The notes under the pieces are model-generated. The model did no database searches. It saw nothing but the letters and a program-made list of their open reading frames with translations, and was not told the origin of the DNA. A program made the translations under genes and the position numbers. A stretch of DNA of 64,000 nt from Sphaerisporangium corydalis (lineage in GTDB: Bacteria; Actinomycetota; Actinomycetes; Streptosporangiales; Streptosporangiaceae). Position 1 is the stretch's first letter. Each line of letters begins with the position of its first letter. Shown here piece by piece: positions 36,446-43,882 of this stretch. The DNA lies in NCBI RefSeq assembly GCF_025506355.1, contig NZ_JANZYP010000058.1, forward strand, positions 1 through 64,000, written 5' to 3'.

Positions 36446-37815
36446 CGAACGACGTGCGGCCGATGGTCCTCATCGACGTCGTCGGCCTGACGCCCCGCCT
36501 GCTGGAATCGATGCCGAACCTGTCCCGGCTGGGCCGCCCGGCCTCACTCGGGACGGTCCTGCCCGCCGTGACCTGCTCGGTGCAGTCGACCTTCCTGACC
36601 GGCGCCCTCCCGCGCGACCACGGGATCGTCGGCAACGGCTGGTACTTCCGCGACCTCGGCGAGGTCATGCTGTGGCGCCAGCACAACGGCCTGGTCGAGG
36701 GGCCGAAGATCTGGGACGACGCCCGCCGGGTCCACCCCGGCTACCGCGTCGCCAACATCTGCTGGTGGTACGCCATGGGCGCCGCCACCGACTTCACGGT
36801 GACGCCCCGGCCGATCTACCACGCCGACGGCCGCAAGTCGCCCGACTGCTACACGACCCCGCCGGCCCTGCGCAACGACCTGACTCGCGAGCTGGGCCGG
36901 TTCCCGCTGTTCTCCTACTGGGGACCCAACGCGGGGATCGCGTCCAGCCAGTGGATCGTCGACGCGTCCCGGCTGATGCTCGCCCGGGAGAAGCCCGACC
37001 TGACCCTCGTCTACATCCCGCACCTGGACTACGACCTCCAGCGGTTCGGCCCCTCGGGGCCGGAGGCCGTGGCCGCGGCCCGGCAGGTGGACACCGCGCT
37101 GAAGCCGCTGCTCGACGACGCGGAGGCCATGGGCGCGGTGACCGTCGTGCTGTCGGAGTACGGCATCACCGACGTCTCCCGGCCCGTCGACATCAACCGG
37201 GCGCTGCGTCAGGAAGGCCTGCTGTCGGTCTACCGGCAGGCCGGGATGGAGTACCTGGACACCTGGACCTCGCGGGCGTTCGCCGTCGCCGACCACCAGC
37301 TCGCCCACGTGTACGTGAAGGACCCGGCCGACGTGGCCAAGGTCCGGTCCATCCTGTCCGCGCTCCCCGGCGTGGACGAGGTGCTGGACGAGGCGGGCAA
37401 GGCGGCGCACGGCCTCGACCACGCAAGGGCGGGGGAGCTGGTCGCGGTGGCCACGCCCGAGTCGTGGTTCACGTACTACTACTGGCTGGACGACGACCTG
37501 GCGCCGGACTTCGCCCGGTCGGTCGAGATCCACCGCAAGCCCGGGTACGACCCGGCCGAGCTGTTCCTCAACCCCGAGGACCGGCTGGTGAAGGCGAAGG
37601 CCGGTCTGGCGCTGGCCCGCAAGACCCTGGGCTTCCGCTACACCATGCCCGTCGTCCCGCTGAACCCCGCCCCCGTTCGAGGCAGCCACGGCCGCCTCCC
37701 CACCGACCTCCGCGACGCCCCCGTCCTGCTCTGCAGCGACCCTCTCGACAAGGATTCCTACGCCGCCACCGAAATCAAATCTCTCTGCCTCCGCCTCTCC
37801 GGCCTAACCACCTAA
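36442..37815 (+). CDS. Alkaline phosphatase-like/type I phosphodiesterase (EboF-like)
   Basis: A 457-residue member of the nucleotide pyrophosphatase/phosphodiesterase group of the alkaline phosphatase superfamily. Metal and nucleophile signatures are LIDVVGLTP (first Asp), PAVTCSVQSTFLTGALPRDHGIVGN (nucleophile Thr/Ser region), YIPHLDYDLQ (Asp and His ligands) and VVLSEYGITDVSRP (the SEYG/DHG site). Ebo clusters end with such a phosphatase, EboF. The ATG at 36442 overlaps the stop of eboE, and GAGGAG lies at 36431-36436. It would remove a phosphate or pyrophosphate-linked carrier from the metabolite. No signal peptide is visible. A strong hairpin nine bases past the stop closes the operon. 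Confidence 0.9.
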   Translation: MTNDVRPMVLIDVVGLTPRLLESMPNLSRLGRPASLGTVLPAVTCSVQSTFLTGALPRDHGIVGNGWYFRDLGEVMLWRQHNGLVEGPKIWDDARRVHPGYRVANICWWYAMGAATDFTVTPRPIYHADGRKSPDCYTTPPALRNDLTRELGRFPLFSYWGPNAGIASSQWIVDASRLMLAREKPDLTLVYIPHLDYDLQRFGPSGPEAVAAARQVDTALKPLLDDAEAMGAVTVVLSEYGITDVSRPVDINRALRQEGLLSVYRQAGMEYLDTWTSRAFAVADHQLAHVYVKDPADVAKVRSILSALPGVDEVLDEAGKAAHGLDHARAGELVAVATPESWFTYYYWLDDDLAPDFARSVEIHRKPGYDPAELFLNPEDRLVKAKAGLALARKTLGFRYTMPVVPLNPAPVRGSHGRLPTDLRDAPVLLCSDPLDKDSYAATEIKSLCLRLSGLTT

Positions 37816-37823
37816 CCCCCTCT

Positions 37824-37852
37824 GACCGGCGGCGCCCCCCGCGCCGCCGGTC
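37824..37852 (+). terminator. 12-bp hairpin ending the ebo-like operon
   Basis: Positions 37824-37835 and 37841-37852 are perfectly complementary (GACCGGCGGCGC with its inverse) around a loop of five C. It begins nine bases after the last stop codon of the operon. There is no U-tract, as is common for actinomycete terminators. Confidence 0.75.
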
Positions 37853-38266
37853 AAAGGTCCTCGCCTTCGGCTCGGGCAGTTTTTCCAAGGCCTCCCGGCC
37901 CCTCCGCCTCCCCGCCGACATCGCCCTGCCACCATCGCTCCAGCTCCTGACCTCCGTCGCCCTCGGCCCTGTTGGGCCCCAGGTCGGATCCCCTTCGTCG
38001 TCGTAGTGTCCTTTCACCACGGCGCCGACGCGGTGGGGAGTGGTACGGCGAATCCGGCGCCGTTGTGCGGCGACCGGCCGGTCAAAGGTCCTCGCCTTCG
38101 GCTCGGGCAGTTTTTCCAAGGCCTCCCGGCCCTTCCGCCCCCCTGCCCCCATCGCCTGGCCGCAGGCGGGATCCCCTTCGTCGTCGTAGTGTCCTTTCAC
38201 CACGGCGCCGACGCGGTGGGGAGTGGTACGGCGAATCCGGCGCCGTCGTGCGGCGACCGGCCGGTC
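37849..38266. repeat. Interleaved intergenic repeats A1-B1-A2-B2
   Basis: Element A (about 60 bp, containing CTCGCCTTCGGCTCGGGC, a T-run and CCAAGG) occurs at 37849-37908 and 38080-38140. A third, slightly diverged copy lies at 45053-45110. Element B (about 98 bp, starting GGATCCCCTTCGTCGTCG and containing GGCGCCG/CGGCGCC inverted arms) occurs at 37986-38083 and 38169-38266 with nearly identical sequence. A and B alternate, with a 48-bp length difference between the two A-B spacers. They fill most of the 554-bp gap before the ArsR gene and encode nothing obvious. They look like genome-specific intergenic repeats. Confidence 0.85.
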
Positions 38267-38362
38267 CGTTCTCCCGGCTAGGCACCGGTCCTTACCAACC
38301 ACGCCGCCCAGCGCGGCCCGCTTACCCCTAAGCACCTTCCGATTGACAAAATAATTTTTTAC

Positions 38363-38399
38363 GTACAGGATGATTTTTGTGATGAGAGACCTCCTGTAC
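38363..38399 (+). promoter_or_regulatory. Inverted repeat overlapping the ArsR gene start
   Basis: GTACAGGA (38363-38370) and TCCTGTAC (38392-38399) are perfect inverse complements across 21 bp. The interval contains the candidate starts at 38370, 38379 and 38382. The left arm includes the only AGGA ribosome binding site candidate. TTGACA at 38343-38348 lies just upstream. The pair could be an autoregulatory operator or an mRNA hairpin that hides the ribosome binding site. Confidence 0.6.
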
Positions 38400-39134
38400 C
38401 TGGAGCGCGTCGAGCAGGCCGAGACGCTGCTCAAACCGCAGCGCATCGAGGTGCTGCGGCAGTTGGCCGAGCCGCGCTCGTGCACCGAGGTCGCCGCCCG
38501 GCTGGACCAGACCCAGCAGCGCGTCTACTACCACGTCAAGCGGCTCGTAGAACACGGCCTCGTCACCCAGGTCGCCGAGCGCCGGGTGCGCGGCATCAAC
38601 GAGGGCGTCTACCAGGCCACCGCGCGCGCCTACTGGCTCTCCCCCCGACTCGTCGGCCGGATCGGCCGGCCCCAGGAACGCGACGAGGCCAGCCTCGGCT
38701 ACCTCCTCGACCTCATGGAAGAGGTCCAATCCGATGTCGCCGCCCTCCATACCCAAGCGGCCCGCCGAGCCGCCCGGCGCCGCGAAGCGGACCACCAGGC
38801 GGCCCGGCACGCCGAAGGGCCGCACGCGGACGAGTTGGACGCGGGGGAGTCGGGCGCGCTCGAGCCGCATACGGACGGGCCGCATACGGACGGGCCGCAT
38901 ACGGATGAGCCGAACCCGGACGAGCCGGAGCTGCCGTCACTCGGTGTCTCCGGTGAGATCCGGGTGCGGCCGGACCGGCGCCCCGAGTTCATGGCCGACC
39001 TGAAGGCCGCCCTGCAGGACCTCTTCGCCAGATACGGCGGCGCAGAAGGTGACGCGTTCAAACTCGCCGTCGCCTGCTACCCCGACCGCCAACGCGACGA
39101 AGACGACAGAAGCCGACAAGGAGAAGCCCGATGA
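38370..39134 (+). CDS. ArsR-type winged-helix regulator with repeat-bearing linker
   Basis: A protein of up to 254 residues. The N-terminal winged helix (about 15-90) includes LLKPQRIEVLRQLAEPRSCTEVAARL and QQRVYYHVKRLVEHGLV, typical of ArsR-like regulators. A long, charged and Ala/His-rich linker (about 120-195) contains four 15-bp repeats giving PHTDG-type units. A C-terminal domain of about 60 residues may sense a ligand. The start could be ATG 38370, GTG 38379 or ATG 38382; only the last two leave room for the AGGA at 38367-38370. Its stop overlaps the ATG of the SRPBCC gene, so the two are co-translated. ArsR-SRPBCC pairs are common and often autoregulated. An inverted repeat spans the start region. 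Confidence 0.85.
   Translation: MIFVMRDLLYLERVEQAETLLKPQRIEVLRQLAEPRSCTEVAARLDQTQQRVYYHVKRLVEHGLVTQVAERRVRGINEGVYQATARAYWLSPRLVGRIGRPQERDEASLGYLLDLMEEVQSDVAALHTQAARRAARRREADHQAARHAEGPHADELDAGESGALEPHTDGPHTDGPHTDEPNPDEPELPSLGVSGEIRVRPDRRPEFMADLKAALQDLFARYGGAEGDAFKLAVACYPDRQRDEDDRSRQGEAR
38865..38924 (+). repeat. Four 15-bp tandem repeats in the ArsR linker
   Basis: Units at 38865-38879, 38880-38894, 38895-38909 and 38910-38924 encode PHTDG, PHTDG, PHTDE and PNPDE. The first two are identical at the DNA level. The unit length keeps the reading frame, so copy number can change without breaking the gene. Confidence 0.8.
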
Positions 39135-40021
39135 CCACCATGAAGAAGAGCCTCCGGATCGCCGCCCCGCCGCGCGCGGTACATCGTGCTCTCACCGACC
39201 CGGCGGCGTTGCGGGTCTGGCTCGCCGAGCACGCCGAGGTGGACCTGCCCGGCAGCTACCGGTTCTGGGGTCGCTTCACCCCGGACGGCGAAGCGCCGCA
39301 CCAGCGCCTGCTGCACGCCGACGACGGCTCGCTGCGCTTCTCCTGGGAGCTCGACGGCGTTCCCACCATCGTCGACATCGCACTGACCGCCGAGCCGGGA
39401 CCGGGTGGGGAAAGCGGGTCGACCCTGCTGACGCTCACCCAGACCGAGGTGCCCGGCTGGCCCGAGCTGCTGACGGACGGCGGCGACCGCGGCCTGATGC
39501 ACACCTACTGGGCGCTGGCCCTGGCCAACCTGGCCGACTACGCCGAGGGGCGGGAACCCATCGCGCGGTGCGACTTCACCAGCGCGGTGCTGCGCGGCGA
39601 GGTGCTGATCGACGCCGATCGGCTCGCGGTCTACGAGTCGCTGACCGAGCCGGAGCGGTTCTCCCGGTGGTTCGGCGTGAAGCTCGACGCCGAGCTGCGC
39701 CCGGGGGGTCGCTGGGCGATGGGCGGGTTCGAGGCGAACAGCGAACCCGCGCACATCATCGACATCCAGCCGGGGCGTTCGATGTCGGTCGACTGGGGCG
39801 AGATGGTGGAGTCCTGGGAGCTGGCCGACTCGGCGGGGCACACCCGGCTGACGTTCGTCCACAGTGGATTCGACGAAACCCGGCCGCCGTACGACGGCTG
39901 GATGGGCTGGCTCGCGGGCCTGGCGGAACTGCGCCGCTACCACGAGGTCAAGAACTGGCGCACGATGTGGGTCGAGGTACACCTCGAAGGCATCCCGCAG
40001 GGACTCCTGACGATCAACTAG
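39131..40021 (+). CDS. Tandem SRPBCC (AHSA1-like) domain protein
   Basis: A 296-residue protein made of two SRPBCC/START-like halves. The first begins KKSLRIAAPPRAVHRALTDPAALRVWLAEHAEVD and the second VLRGEVLIDADRLAVYESLTEPERFSRWFGVKLDAELRPGG. Both show the AHSA1-type pattern of a phi-Ile-x-Ala-x-x-x-x-Val-x-x-Ala-Leu-Thr-Asp/Glu-Pro start. Such domains hold a hydrophobic cavity for a small ligand. The ATG overlaps the stop of the ArsR-type gene, and the two should be made together. A strong intrinsic terminator follows at 40069-40126. The ligand and any enzymatic role are unknown. Confidence 0.88.
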   Translation: MTTMKKSLRIAAPPRAVHRALTDPAALRVWLAEHAEVDLPGSYRFWGRFTPDGEAPHQRLLHADDGSLRFSWELDGVPTIVDIALTAEPGPGGESGSTLLTLTQTEVPGWPELLTDGGDRGLMHTYWALALANLADYAEGREPIARCDFTSAVLRGEVLIDADRLAVYESLTEPERFSRWFGVKLDAELRPGGRWAMGGFEANSEPAHIIDIQPGRSMSVDWGEMVESWELADSAGHTRLTFVHSGFDETRPPYDGWMGWLAGLAELRRYHEVKNWRTMWVEVHLEGIPQGLLTIN

Positions 40022-40068
40022 CCGACACTCCTCCACCGGCGACCACGCGTCCGACGACCACACTCACC

Positions 40069-40126
40069 AAGGCCTGTGTCAAAGCCTCCGCCAGACCTCC
40101 GGCGGCGCCTTCGACACAGGCCTTTT
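40069..40126 (+). terminator. Strong intrinsic terminator of the ArsR-SRPBCC operon
   Basis: AAGGCCTGTGTC (40069-40080) pairs perfectly with GACACAGGCCTT (40113-40124), and TTTT runs to 40126. A smaller CCGCC/GGCGG stem lies inside. This is one of the clearest terminators in the window. Confidence 0.85.
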
Positions 40127-40242
40127 GTCCGCTCCCCAGCGAGTCCGCCCCCGGCGCCGATGTGTGGCGGCCGACCGGTGAACCGGCCAAGGACCGCGAG
40201 TGCGTGGCTTTCTCACCGGTTTCTTATATGCGAGACCCTATA

Positions 40243-40252
40243 GTACTAGTAC
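40243..40252. promoter_or_regulatory. Palindrome GTACTAGTAC before the GntR remnant
   Basis: The 10-bp perfect palindrome GTACTAGTAC lies 21 bp upstream of the GTG of the broken GntR gene, inside an AT-richer promoter segment. YtrA-type GntR regulators bind GT-(N)-AC palindromes near their own promoters. The site probably served the now-defective regulator. Confidence 0.5.
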
Positions 40253-40272
40253 GGTAGATAAATGGAGGAACG

Positions 40273-40504
40273 GTGATCGAGTTCTACCGGGATGCCAAGT
40301 CCGGACGTTCGCCGTACCAGCAGCTCGTCCAGCAGGTGCGGCACGCGCTGCGGCTCGGGCTGTTGCGGGAGGGCGACCGGCCCCCTCCGGCTGGAACTGC
40401 GGCGCCGGCTGGCCAAGGCCCGCCGCGCCGGTCTTGACGACGAGAGCATCGAGGCCCTTTTCATGACAACCTTTCGGACCGCCTCTCAGGAGGACATAGC
40501 GTGA
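40273..40504 (+). pseudogene. GntR-family (YtrA-type) regulator with internal deletion
   Basis: The N-terminal start is perfect for a YtrA-type GntR regulator: the frame from GTG 40273, with GGAGG at 40264-40268, reads IEFYRDAKSGRSPYQQLVQQV and continues to LREGDR. It then loses homology and stops at 40435-40437. A second frame picks up the typical C-terminus, LAKARRAGLDDESIEALF, and ends at 40504. Between GDR and this tail the rest of the winged helix and the linker are missing, roughly 60-70 residues by comparison with intact family members, and the frame is shifted. The remnant therefore lacks its recognition helix. The start of the ABC ATPase gene overlaps the second-frame stop. Loss of the repressor may leave the transporter operon constitutively on. 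Confidence 0.8.
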
Positions 40505-41391
40505 CCGCTGTCTTGGAGGCCCAGGCACTGGGCAAGAAGTACGGCCGGCACTGGGCGCTGCGCGAGTGCACCATCGACATCCCGGCGGGACACGTCGTGG
40601 GGCTGGTGGGCCCCAACGGAGCCGGCAAGACCACGCTGCTGAAGCTGGCCGGCGGCCAGCTCGAACCGACGGCGGGCGAGATCACCGTGCTGGGCGGGCG
40701 GCCCGGGGGCACGCCCGCCCAGCTCGCCAGGGTCGGGTTCGTCGCCCAGGAGACCCCCGTCTACGCGGCACTGACCATCGCCGACCACCTCCGGCTGGGC
40801 GCACGGCTCAACCCCCGCTGGGACGCCACCATGGCGGAGGACCGCATCGCGCGGCTCGGCCTCGCCCCCAAGCACCGGGTGGGCAAGCTGTCGGGCGGCC
40901 AGCGCGCCCAGCTCGCCCTGACCCTGGGCCTGGCCAAACGGCCCGAGCTGCTGATCCTGGACGAGCCCGTGGCCTCCCTCGACCCGCTGGCCCGCCGGGA
41001 GTTCCTGCAAGGGCTGATGGAGGCCACCGCCGAGCACGAGTTCAGCGTCGTCCTCTCCTCCCACCTGGTCTCCGACCTGGAACGGGTCTGCGACTACCTG
41101 ATCGTCCTCATCGACTCCCGGGTCCAGGTGGCCGGGGAGGTCGACCGGCTGCTGGCCACCCACCACCGCCTCACCGGCCCGCGCCTCGACCCCGACCGGC
41201 TCCCCGCCGACCAGCACGTCATCTCCGCCGGCCACACCGACCGGCAGAGCACGTTGGTGGTCCATACCGACTCCCCGATCCACGACCCCGCCTGGACGGT
41301 CACCCAGCTCAGCCTGGAGGACCTCGTCCTGGCCTACATGGAGCAGCGCGCCGCCGAGAACCGGCGAGTGGCTCTGGAGGTGCAGAGATGA
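40501..41391 (+). CDS. ABC transporter ATP-binding protein
   Basis: A 296-residue ATPase with Walker A GPNGAGKTTLLKL (near 40), the Q-loop FVAQETPVYAAL, the ABC signature KLSGGQRAQLALTLGLAK and Walker B ELLILDEPVASLDP followed by the H-loop LSSHLVSDLER. The C-terminal 80 residues are an accessory domain of the kind found in drug or peptide exporters of the YtrB/CcmA type. It starts at a GTG overlapping the TGA of the GntR remnant. The permease ATG overlaps its stop. It powers export of an unknown substrate with the permease downstream. Confidence 0.93.
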   Translation: MTAVLEAQALGKKYGRHWALRECTIDIPAGHVVGLVGPNGAGKTTLLKLAGGQLEPTAGEITVLGGRPGGTPAQLARVGFVAQETPVYAALTIADHLRLGARLNPRWDATMAEDRIARLGLAPKHRVGKLSGGQRAQLALTLGLAKRPELLILDEPVASLDPLARREFLQGLMEATAEHEFSVVLSSHLVSDLERVCDYLIVLIDSRVQVAGEVDRLLATHHRLTGPRLDPDRLPADQHVISAGHTDRQSTLVVHTDSPIHDPAWTVTQLSLEDLVLAYMEQRAAENRRVALEVQR

Positions 41392-42467
41392 CCTGGCTGA
41401 CCTGGCGTCAGTTCCGCGGTTCGGCCGTGATGACGGCCGCCCTGCTCGTCGTCCTCACCACCACCCTGGCCCTGACCGGCCCGAACATGGCCTCCGGCTA
41501 CACCACCGGCATCGCCGCCTGCACCCAGGACGACACCTGCGGCCGCTTCTACGACCGGTTCTTCGGCCAGTACGACATGCCCTTCATGGCCGTCAGCCTC
41601 ATCGTGCTGCTCCTGCCCGCCCTCGTCGGGCTCTTCTGGGGGGCACCGCTGATCACACGCGAGCTGGAGGCGGGCACCCACCTGCTGGTGTGGAACCAGA
41701 GCGTCACCCGCGTCCGCTGGCTGGCGGTCAAACTCGGGGTCGTCGGCCTGGCGGCCATGGCCGCCGCCTGCGTGTGCGGCCTCGCGGTGACCTGGTGGTC
41801 GGACCCCCTGGACAAGTCGGCCCCGGGGAACCTGGCCCTGATGACCCCCCTGGTGTTCGGCGCGCGCGGCATCGCCCCGGTGGGGTACGCGGCCTTCGCC
41901 TTCGTCCTGGGCGTGACCGTGGGCATGCTGGTCCGCCGCACGCTGCCCGCGATGGCCCTCACCCTGGCGGTCTTCGTCGCGATCCAGCTCGCCATGCCGC
42001 TGCTGGTCCGGCCCCACCTGATGCCCCCGGTCACCTCGACCTTCGAGCTCAGCGAGGCGAACGTGGACGGGCTGGGCGTGTCACGGGACGAAGGCGGAAA
42101 GGTGCGCGTCTCCCTGGAGACCGCCGTTCCCGGTGACACGGGCGCCTGGGTCCTGGCCAACACGATGGTCGATCCGTCCGGACGTACGCTCGGCGGTGCC
42201 GGTGGAGGTGGCGGCGGCCGTGACGGTGGCGGGGGTGAAGGCTCCGTCCCGATCTCCACGACCTCGGGACCCTGCGCACCGACGCAGGCGCAGGGCCTGG
42301 GCACGTGCCTTGTCGAGATCAACCGGCTCGGCTACCGGCAGCAGGCGACGTACCAGCCCCTCGCCCGCTTCTGGCCCTTCCAGTGGATCGAGACCGGCAT
42401 CTACGCCGTCCTCACCCTCGGCCTCACGTGGTTCGCCTTCTGGTGGATCCGCAGGCGCCTGTCATGA
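41388..42467 (+). CDS. ABC transporter permease
   Basis: A 359-residue membrane protein partnering the ATPase before it, joined by an ATGA overlap. Hydrophobic segments: AVMTAALLVVLTTTLAL near the start, MPFMAVSLIVLLLPALVGLFW near 70, LGVVGLAAMAAACVCGLAV near 130, VGYAAFAFVLGVTVGML near 170, ALTLAVFVAIQLAMPLL near 195 and a last span near the C-terminus. A long extracellular region (about 205-325) lies between the last two spans and includes a Gly-rich low-complexity stretch and two cysteines. Its substrate is unknown. The downstream lipoproteins suggest that it acts in an envelope process, such as export of a peptide or lipid. Confidence 0.9.
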   Translation: MTWLTWRQFRGSAVMTAALLVVLTTTLALTGPNMASGYTTGIAACTQDDTCGRFYDRFFGQYDMPFMAVSLIVLLLPALVGLFWGAPLITRELEAGTHLLVWNQSVTRVRWLAVKLGVVGLAAMAAACVCGLAVTWWSDPLDKSAPGNLALMTPLVFGARGIAPVGYAAFAFVLGVTVGMLVRRTLPAMALTLAVFVAIQLAMPLLVRPHLMPPVTSTFELSEANVDGLGVSRDEGGKVRVSLETAVPGDTGAWVLANTMVDPSGRTLGGAGGGGGGRDGGGGEGSVPISTTSGPCAPTQAQGLGTCLVEINRLGYRQQATYQPLARFWPFQWIETGIYAVLTLGLTWFAFWWIRRRLS

Positions 42468-43882
42468 CCGCCCTCAGGACCACCGCCGCCGGGCTCGCCA
42501 TCCTCCTGGCGGCGGCCTGCACCGCGCCGGCACCGCCGCGCGGCCAGGCGGGCACGGCGGCCGGCGCGGTCTGCACACAGCCCCAGGGCCCCCCGGCCGC
42601 GGAGACGGCCACCACGATCGACGTCATCGAGCAGGCGTACTTCTGCATCCTCGGCAAGTACTACAGCGGCGCCACACTGGACGCCCGCGCCCTGCTGACC
42701 GCCGGATTCGTCGCCCTGACCCAGGAGCTCAACCGCGACGGGCGCGACCTGCCCGAGGCGACCATGCCCGCGCTGACCGGCGACCGCAAGGCCGACTGGA
42801 CCGCCTTCGAGACCGCCTACCGGAAGGTCACCGACCAGGTCCCCACCCTCCGCGACAAGCTGGCCGTCGTCACCCTGGAGGCCATGGTGGCCGCCCTCGG
42901 CGACGACCACGCCCGCTGGGCGCACGACCTCAAGCGCCCGCCCGACTACTACGACGGCGACGATTACGGCCTCGGTCTCCGGGCGAACGTCAACGGCTCG
43001 CAGGCGGAGGGCAACCCCGGCACCGCCCTCCCCCCGTTGTTCGTCACCGTCGTCCAGGGCGGCGCCGCGAAGGCCGCCGGGCTGCGCCCCGGCGACATCA
43101 TCGAATCGGTCGACGGATCGGCGCCCTTCGCCGGCGGCAGGGCCACCCCCGCGATCGCCGCCCTCTACCCGCGGTACCCGCAGGCCCGCCCGGTCCGGGT
43201 TCGGCTCCTGCGGCAGACCACCGGCCGCCGCTGGACGGTCACGCTCAAACCCGGCCTCTACCAGCGGGACCTGGCCACCCTTCAGGTGGTGCGGTCGAAG
43301 CTGCTGGACGACGACATCGCCTACGTACGGCTGACCGGATTCGCCCCCGACGTCGCGAACAGGGTCTTCACGGCGATATCCCGGCTGCGCACCGGCAGGA
43401 CGCTGTCCGGCGTCGTGCTGGACCTGCGCGGCAACGGCGGCGGCAGTCCCGTGGAGGCGACCCGGCTGCTGAGCGCGTTCGTCCACGGCAAGGTGACCGC
43501 CTACCAGTGCACCGTGGACGCCAGATGCGAGATCGGGCGGACCGATGACACCGTCGAGCTGCTCGGCCTGCCGCTGGTGACGCTCACCGACCGCGGCTGC
43601 GCCTCGGCGTGCGAGCACTTCAGCTCCGCGGTCAAGGATCTGCGCATCGGCCTGCTGGTGGGCACCAGGACCGCGGGGCTCATCTCCGGCCCGGCGCAGT
43701 CGTACCTGCTCGCCAACAACACCGCCCTGGGCTTCCCCGCCAGGCACCACCTGGGGCCCGATCACGAGGTGATCGACCGGATCGGCGTGCCGCCCGACCA
43801 CTACGTGCCCCTGACCCCGAAGGACGCGGCCGCCGGGCGCGACCCGGCGCTGGCCAAGGCCCTGGCCTTGCTGCACAAGTGA
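42464..43882 (+). CDS. S41-family (C-terminal processing) peptidase lipoprotein
   Basis: A 472-residue exported peptidase. The lipobox LLAAAC lies near residue 19, so it should be membrane-anchored outside the cell. A PDZ-like segment (PLFVTVVQGGAAKAAGLRPGDIIESVDG) lies near 190-215. The S41 catalytic core follows with VVLDLRGNGGGSPVEATRLL and the nucleophile Ser in TDRGCASACEHFSSAVKD near 380. The ATG overlaps the stop of the permease gene. Linkage with an ABC exporter suggests processing of an exported peptide or quality control of the envelope. The general-base Lys typical of some members is not obvious to me by eye, and members with a Ser-His arrangement exist. Confidence 0.87.
   Translation: MTALRTTAAGLAILLAAACTAPAPPRGQAGTAAGAVCTQPQGPPAAETATTIDVIEQAYFCILGKYYSGATLDARALLTAGFVALTQELNRDGRDLPEATMPALTGDRKADWTAFETAYRKVTDQVPTLRDKLAVVTLEAMVAALGDDHARWAHDLKRPPDYYDGDDYGLGLRANVNGSQAEGNPGTALPPLFVTVVQGGAAKAAGLRPGDIIESVDGSAPFAGGRATPAIAALYPRYPQARPVRVRLLRQTTGRRWTVTLKPGLYQRDLATLQVVRSKLLDDDIAYVRLTGFAPDVANRVFTAISRLRTGRTLSGVVLDLRGNGGGSPVEATRLLSAFVHGKVTAYQCTVDARCEIGRTDDTVELLGLPLVTLTDRGCASACEHFSSAVKDLRIGLLVGTRTAGLISGPAQSYLLANNTALGFPARHHLGPDHEVIDRIGVPPDHYVPLTPKDAAAGRDPALAKALALLHK

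Noticed and set aside
37849-38266. CRISPR-like array
   Set aside because: The repeats are two alternating elements of different length without unique spacers of uniform size, and no cas genes are present.
42305-42463. Longer N-terminus for the S41 peptidase gene
   Set aside because: The frame is open upstream, but a lipobox signal peptide begins exactly at the ATG 42464, which overlaps the permease stop.
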